Shown: piece by piece, positions 6,544 to 8,474 of the stretch | Position numbering within the stretch: the first letter of the stretch is position 1 | How the letters are laid out: each line of letters begins with the position of its first letter | DNA from: Candidatus Moranbacteria bacterium UBA4824 | GTDB lineage: Bacteria; Patescibacteriota; Minisyncoccia; Moranbacterales; UBA2206 | Direction: 5' to 3' | Assembly (NCBI GenBank): GCA_002400405.1 | Contig: DHFM01000003.1 | Location: forward strand, 1 to 8,474 | DNA: 8,474 nucleotides | Notes under the pieces: generated by a model | Database searches by the model: none | What the model was told of the DNA's origin: nothing | Seen by the model: only the letters and a program-made list of their open reading frames with translations | Made by a program: the position numbers and the translations under genes

Positions 6544-6702
6544 TTTTAGGACTTACACATTTGCTTGCGTCAAGATATGCTCGTCGCAAAAGCAAATATA
6601 AAATGCAACAATTCGCCAGTAATCAAAAAACTACTTAAGAAAAATATTTTCCTAGCGACTGCGTTAATATCTTTTCCGCAATCAAACGCGTAAGTCCTGA
6701 GA
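6544..6702. repeat. Long imperfect inverted repeat, MITE/REPIN-like or structured RNA
   Basis: The arms 6548-6569 and 6677-6698 match over 22 bp with three mismatches and share the 9-bp end AGGACTTAC. Pairing continues inward as AAGATAT (6572-6578) with ATATCTT (6667-6673) and GTCGC (6583-6587) with GCGAC (6655-6659). It extends outward four positions with wobbles to 6544 and 6702. The left arm can instead pair locally, TTTGCTTGCG (6560-6569) against 6585-6596 with a 2-nt bulge. There is no credible gene inside. It lies between the SIMPL stop and the shared terminator. Two of the three mismatches become G-U pairs in minus-strand RNA. The size and form fit a non-autonomous mobile element or an RNA; copy number would decide. 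Confidence 0.7.
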
Positions 6703-6707
6703 ATATA

Positions 6708-6740
6708 AAAAACCACTCTGATTAAATCGGAGTGGTTTTT
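6708..6740. terminator. Bidirectional rho-independent terminator between convergent genes
   Basis: AAAAACCACTCTGA (from 6708) pairs with TCGGAGTGGTTTTT (to 6740), with one T-G wobble and a very small loop. It has a T run on the plus strand and the matching A run on the left for minus-strand transcripts. It serves the SIMPL gene from one side and the permease gene, whose stop is at 6755-6757, from the other. Confidence 0.9.
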
Positions 6741-6754
6741 AAATTGCAAAATTT

Positions 6755-7822
6755 TTACTGATTCATCTTTTCCAATTCATCCTTGAATTCAACTTGATAA
6801 ATATCAAGAAGAGAAATGAAGAGGACGATGATAACTGGGCCAAGGAGGATGCCGACTAGGCCAAAAAGGGCGATACCGCCAATAGTGGAAAGGAAAACAA
6901 GGATTGGGTGAAGGCTTGTTTCTTGGCCGACAAGACGCGGACGGAGAAAATTATCAATAGTACTCACAACCAAGGCTCCAAAAATAATTATAGTCAATCC
7001 TTGCCAAATGTTTCCAAGTATAAGCATAATGATTCCTGCAGGAAGCCAAACTATGCCGGCACCAACCATTGGAATAAGAGAGAATAGCACGGTGATCACT
7101 CCCCAGATGACAGGTGAGGGCACGCCTGTGAATAAAAAGAGAATAGTCATCAAGGCTCCTTGGATAATAGCTATAACGAGTGAGCCTTTTAGGGTAGCCT
7201 TGGAAACTGAAACGAAATTTTTCAAAAGCTGGCTCTCCTGGGAATCTTTGAGTGGACTAAGTGCCATTATCTTTTTTATAATCACATCGCCATCTTTGAA
7301 AAGATAATAGAGAGAAAAGAAAACCACGAAAGTCATAAAAACAAAATGAGTTACGCCTTGGTAGGTTTTTTTCAAGGCGGAAAAAATTAAATTTCCAGCA
7401 TTTTGAAGATTGCCGGTTATTTCTTGAGAATTTTCAGCACCGATATTTTGCAAATCTATTGATGGAAAATCTATTCCAACATTTTTGAAGATAGGTGAGG
7501 CGGAAAAAGACTTAAGCTGAGCCTGCCAGTCAGTTTTTTGAATGTCTTGATAGAGATCAGTAGCTTCTTTGGCAATTAAGCTGGCAGTGATAAAAAAGGG
7601 AATAACTAAAATGAAAAATAAAATAATACAAAGCGTAAGAGCTGCCAGGGAAGATCGGCCACCAAATTTTTGATTGATTTTTTTGTACCATTTCTTGAAA
7701 AGTTGGGAAAGGATAAAGGCTAAAAAAAGCGCGACTAGAAAAGGCTTAAAGACTAAATAAGCGCATATCCCAGCCAAAACAATGAGGATTAGGAGATACG
7801 TCGAGTTTAGATTGTGTTTCAT
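6755..7822 (-). CDS. AI-2E transporter family (PerM/YdiK-like) membrane permease
   Basis: This 355-residue polytopic membrane protein of the AI-2E exporter/PerM family (PF01594 type) is of usual length. Hydrophobic segments lie at about 8-24, 27-42, 57-83, 153-175, 211-231, 234-268, 273-290 and 304-338, with a soluble extracytoplasmic stretch at about 84-150 between the third and fourth. Family-typical motifs are GSLVIAIIQGAL (213-224), SLIPMVGAGIVWLPAG (248-263), DNFLRPRLVG (290-299) and LHPILVFLSTIGGIALFG (304-321), followed by GILLGPV. Characterised members export autoinducer-2 or act in Na+(Li+)/H+ exchange; which applies here cannot be told. The ATG at 7822 fits the family start, but no Shine-Dalgarno site precedes it. 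The gene stands alone, divergent from HU and convergent with the SIMPL gene across a shared terminator. Confidence 0.93.
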   Translation of the reverse strand: MKHNLNSTYLLILIVLAGICAYLVFKPFLVALFLAFILSQLFKKWYKKINQKFGGRSSLAALTLCIILFFILVIPFFITASLIAKEATDLYQDIQKTDWQAQLKSFSASPIFKNVGIDFPSIDLQNIGAENSQEITGNLQNAGNLIFSALKKTYQGVTHFVFMTFVVFFSLYYLFKDGDVIIKKIMALSPLKDSQESQLLKNFVSVSKATLKGSLVIAIIQGALMTILFLFTGVPSPVIWGVITVLFSLIPMVGAGIVWLPAGIIMLILGNIWQGLTIIIFGALVVSTIDNFLRPRLVGQETSLHPILVFLSTIGGIALFGLVGILLGPVIIVLFISLLDIYQVEFKDELEKMNQ

Positions 7823-7856
7823 TTTTATTAGAATTAAGTTAATTATCTATAGTTGT

Positions 7857-7867
7857 ATTATATAGCA
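7857..7867 (-). promoter_or_regulatory. Candidate -10 region of the permease gene
   Basis: On the minus strand the sequence reads TGCTATATAAT, containing a perfect TATAAT (7862-7857) and an alternative extended TGC-TATATA. No good -35 box is found 16-18 bp upstream. Transcription would start about 28 nt before the ATG. The first half of the 7823-8032 divergent region holds little else. Confidence 0.45.
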
Positions 7868-7880
7868 AATTTGACCTTAC

Positions 7881-7906
7881 GAAAAGTACCTATTGCGCGA
7901 CTTTTC
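7881..7906. promoter_or_regulatory. Inverted repeat overlapping the HU -35 region
   Basis: GAAAAGT (7881-7887) and ACTTTTC (7900-7906) are exact reverse complements around 12 bp that contain the TTGCGC -35 candidate of the HU gene. It also lies upstream of the permease -10. It could be an operator shared by both divergent promoters, but a 7-bp AT-rich dyad may be chance. Confidence 0.3.
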
Positions 7907-7921
7907 AAAAAGCCTTATAAT
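7893..7921 (+). promoter_or_regulatory. Candidate HU promoter P1
   Basis: TTGCGC (7893-7898, 3 of 6) is followed after 17 bp by a perfect TATAAT (7916-7921). The start would be near 7928, giving a leader of about 105 nt that begins with the 7931-7958 hairpin. Confidence 0.55.
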
Positions 7922-7930
7922 ACAAGGGTA

Positions 7931-7958
7931 ATCCACACACCAATCGTTGGTGTGGGAT
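7931..7958 (+). promoter_or_regulatory. Strong leader hairpin upstream of HU
   Basis: ATCCACACACCAA (7931-7943) pairs with TTGGTGTGGGAT (7947-7958) through 12 pairs with one bulged A and the loop TCG. No T run follows, so it is not a terminator. It would form at the very 5' end of a P1 transcript and could stabilise or regulate it. As DNA it overlaps the -35 of candidate P2. Confidence 0.7.
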
Positions 7959-7975
7959 AAATTAGGGGATATAAA
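7947..7975 (+). promoter_or_regulatory. Candidate second HU promoter P2
   Basis: TTGGTG (7947-7952, 3 of 6) and TATAAA (7970-7975, 5 of 6) are 17 bp apart. A transcript from P2 would start near 7982 and lack the leader hairpin. This is a weak call compared with P1. Confidence 0.3.
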
Positions 7976-8032
7976 TAATAATTAATAAAGTTTCATTTTT
8001 TTCTCACAAAAAAAAGTGAAGCAAAAAAAGCG

Positions 8033-8314
8033 ATGGCAAAAATGACAAAAGCTCAAATCATGAGCGCGTTGGCAGAAAAAACAGGTCTTGCGAAAAAGGA
8101 AGTAGTGGCCTTCATGGACACACTTACTGAAATGGCCTACTCTGAGGTAAAGAAGAACGGAGAATTTGTTCTTCCTGGTTTTGGAAAGTTGGTTAAGATG
8201 CACAGAAAAGCTCGAGTTGGAATCAATCCAGCTACGGGAGAAAAAATCAACATTGCTGCCAAGACTGTAGCAAAATTTCGTCTTGCAAAAGCTGTTAAAG
8301 AAGCTGTATTATAA
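8033..8314 (+). CDS. HU-family DNA-binding (nucleoid-associated) protein
   Basis: This 93-residue histone-like HU protein bends and compacts DNA as a dimer in the nucleoid. The N-terminal helices (about 5-40, TKAQIMSALAEKTGLAKKEV) are the dimer core. GFGKL (49-53) is the conserved turn before the DNA-binding beta-arms (about 55-76). RVGINPATGE (61-70) carries Pro66, which matches the intercalating proline of the HU/IHF family, and KFRLAKAVKEAV (81-92) is the basic C-terminal helix. The length is normal (about 90). The first ATG is preferred over the Met at codon 4 because the MAKMTK beginning recurs in this HU subgroup. Only a weak GTGAAG precedes it. It has its own promoter, a hairpin leader and a terminator, so it is monocistronic, and high expression is likely for such a protein. 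Confidence 0.95.
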   Translation: MAKMTKAQIMSALAEKTGLAKKEVVAFMDTLTEMAYSEVKKNGEFVLPGFGKLVKMHRKARVGINPATGEKINIAAKTVAKFRLAKAVKEAVL

Positions 8315-8334
8315 TTTAGTTTATACAGAATTTC

Positions 8335-8366
8335 AAAAAGATTCCGAGCAATCGGAATCTTTTTTT
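8335..8366 (+). terminator. Perfect rho-independent terminator after HU
   Basis: AAAAAGATTCCGA (8335-8347) and TCGGAATCTTTTT (8352-8364) form a perfect 13-bp stem with the loop GCAA, a stable tetraloop, running into seven Ts. It begins 20 bp after the HU stop. The A run on the left could also let it act on minus-strand transcripts. Confidence 0.95.
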
Positions 8367-8474
8367 ATTTTTTCTCTCCATAAGAGGCTCCTCGCCACTT
8401 TTCTTTTCCCAAAAACTTAGCCTTACTTTTTCTTTCCGCAAGACTTCGCCTTACTTTTCTTTGTCTCAAGAAGC
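8365..8474 (-). CDS. Possible 3' end of a minus-strand gene, cut by the window edge
   Basis: On the minus strand one frame stays open from the window edge for 35 codons to a TAA at 8367-8365. It ends in a basic tail (…KEKWRGASYGEKK) right beside the HU terminator. A convergent gene ending there would make sense. Against it, the DNA is a degenerate tandem repeat with units not divisible by three, and a neighbouring frame is also open for 16 codons. I do not recognise the product. Confidence 0.25.
   Translation of the reverse strand, partial: FLRQRKVRRSLAERKSKAKFLGKEKWRGASYGEKK
8367..8472. repeat. Degenerate tandem repeat, units of about 26-28 bp
   Basis: Four units can be aligned: 8367-8393, 8394-8419, 8420-8447 and 8448-8472. 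The two best share GCCTTACTTTT followed by CTTT and CAAGA. The core on the plus strand is GCC(TT)ACTTTT-CTTT-CC-CAAGA-CTTC. A further unit may begin at 8473 and continue beyond the window. Confidence 0.55.

Noticed and set aside
7008..7307. Plus-strand open frame opposite the permease gene
   Set aside because: It is the complement of a well-conserved membrane protein and its composition follows from that gene. No ribosome site was found.
7982..8203. Minus-strand open frame overlapping the HU gene and its leader
   Set aside because: It is antisense to HU, its Cys/Phe-rich translation matches nothing I know, and the HU reading is unambiguous.

Overview
The window is AT-rich bacterial DNA, compact and read with the standard bacterial code: TAA, TAG and one TGA all act as stops. 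The gene set fits a small-genome, probably Patescibacteria/CPR-like bacterium. It has a tripartite-type RND pump without an outer-membrane partner, a SIMPL-domain membrane protein, an AI-2E/PerM-family permease and an HU variant starting MAKMTKAQ. This placement is inferred from protein style and base composition. No rRNA, tRNA, CRISPR array or transposase gene is visible.

Layout. Positions 1-171 hold only a promoter candidate and a leader. Two small unrecognised genes follow at 172-465 (six paired cysteines) and 506-898 (hydrophobic N-terminus). Each has a full AGGAGG ribosome site, and a hairpin terminator at 914-956 closes the pair. A strong extended -10 promoter at 1012-1040, overlapped by a dyad and a direct repeat, drives a two-gene RND efflux operon: the membrane-fusion adaptor (1082-2293), then one base later the RND transporter (2295-5546).

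The next gene encodes a membrane-anchored SIMPL (DUF541) protein (5736-6530). It is bracketed by two unrelated palindromic elements of about 150 bp. The upstream one (5581-5733) lies in the gene's probable 5' leader, downstream of an extended -10 promoter embedded in the RND stop codon. It can fold as a three-way junction whose last stem ends two bases before the ATG. The downstream one (6544-6702) is a long imperfect inverted repeat resembling a MITE or REPIN. A bidirectional terminator (6708-6740) separates this gene from the convergent AI-2E-family permease on the minus strand (6755-7822).

The 210-bp divergent region 7823-8032 carries promoter candidates for the permease and for the HU gene (8033-8314), plus a strong leader hairpin. 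HU ends at a perfect rho-independent terminator (8335-8366). The window closes in degenerate tandem repeats of about 26-28 bp, which may overlap the 3' end of a minus-strand gene cut by the window edge.

The adaptor and RND transporter should form one export complex across the cytoplasmic membrane. The other genes are separate transcription units with no demonstrated functional link. The least explained signals are the two palindromic elements around the SIMPL gene, above all the start-codon-proximal leader structure.
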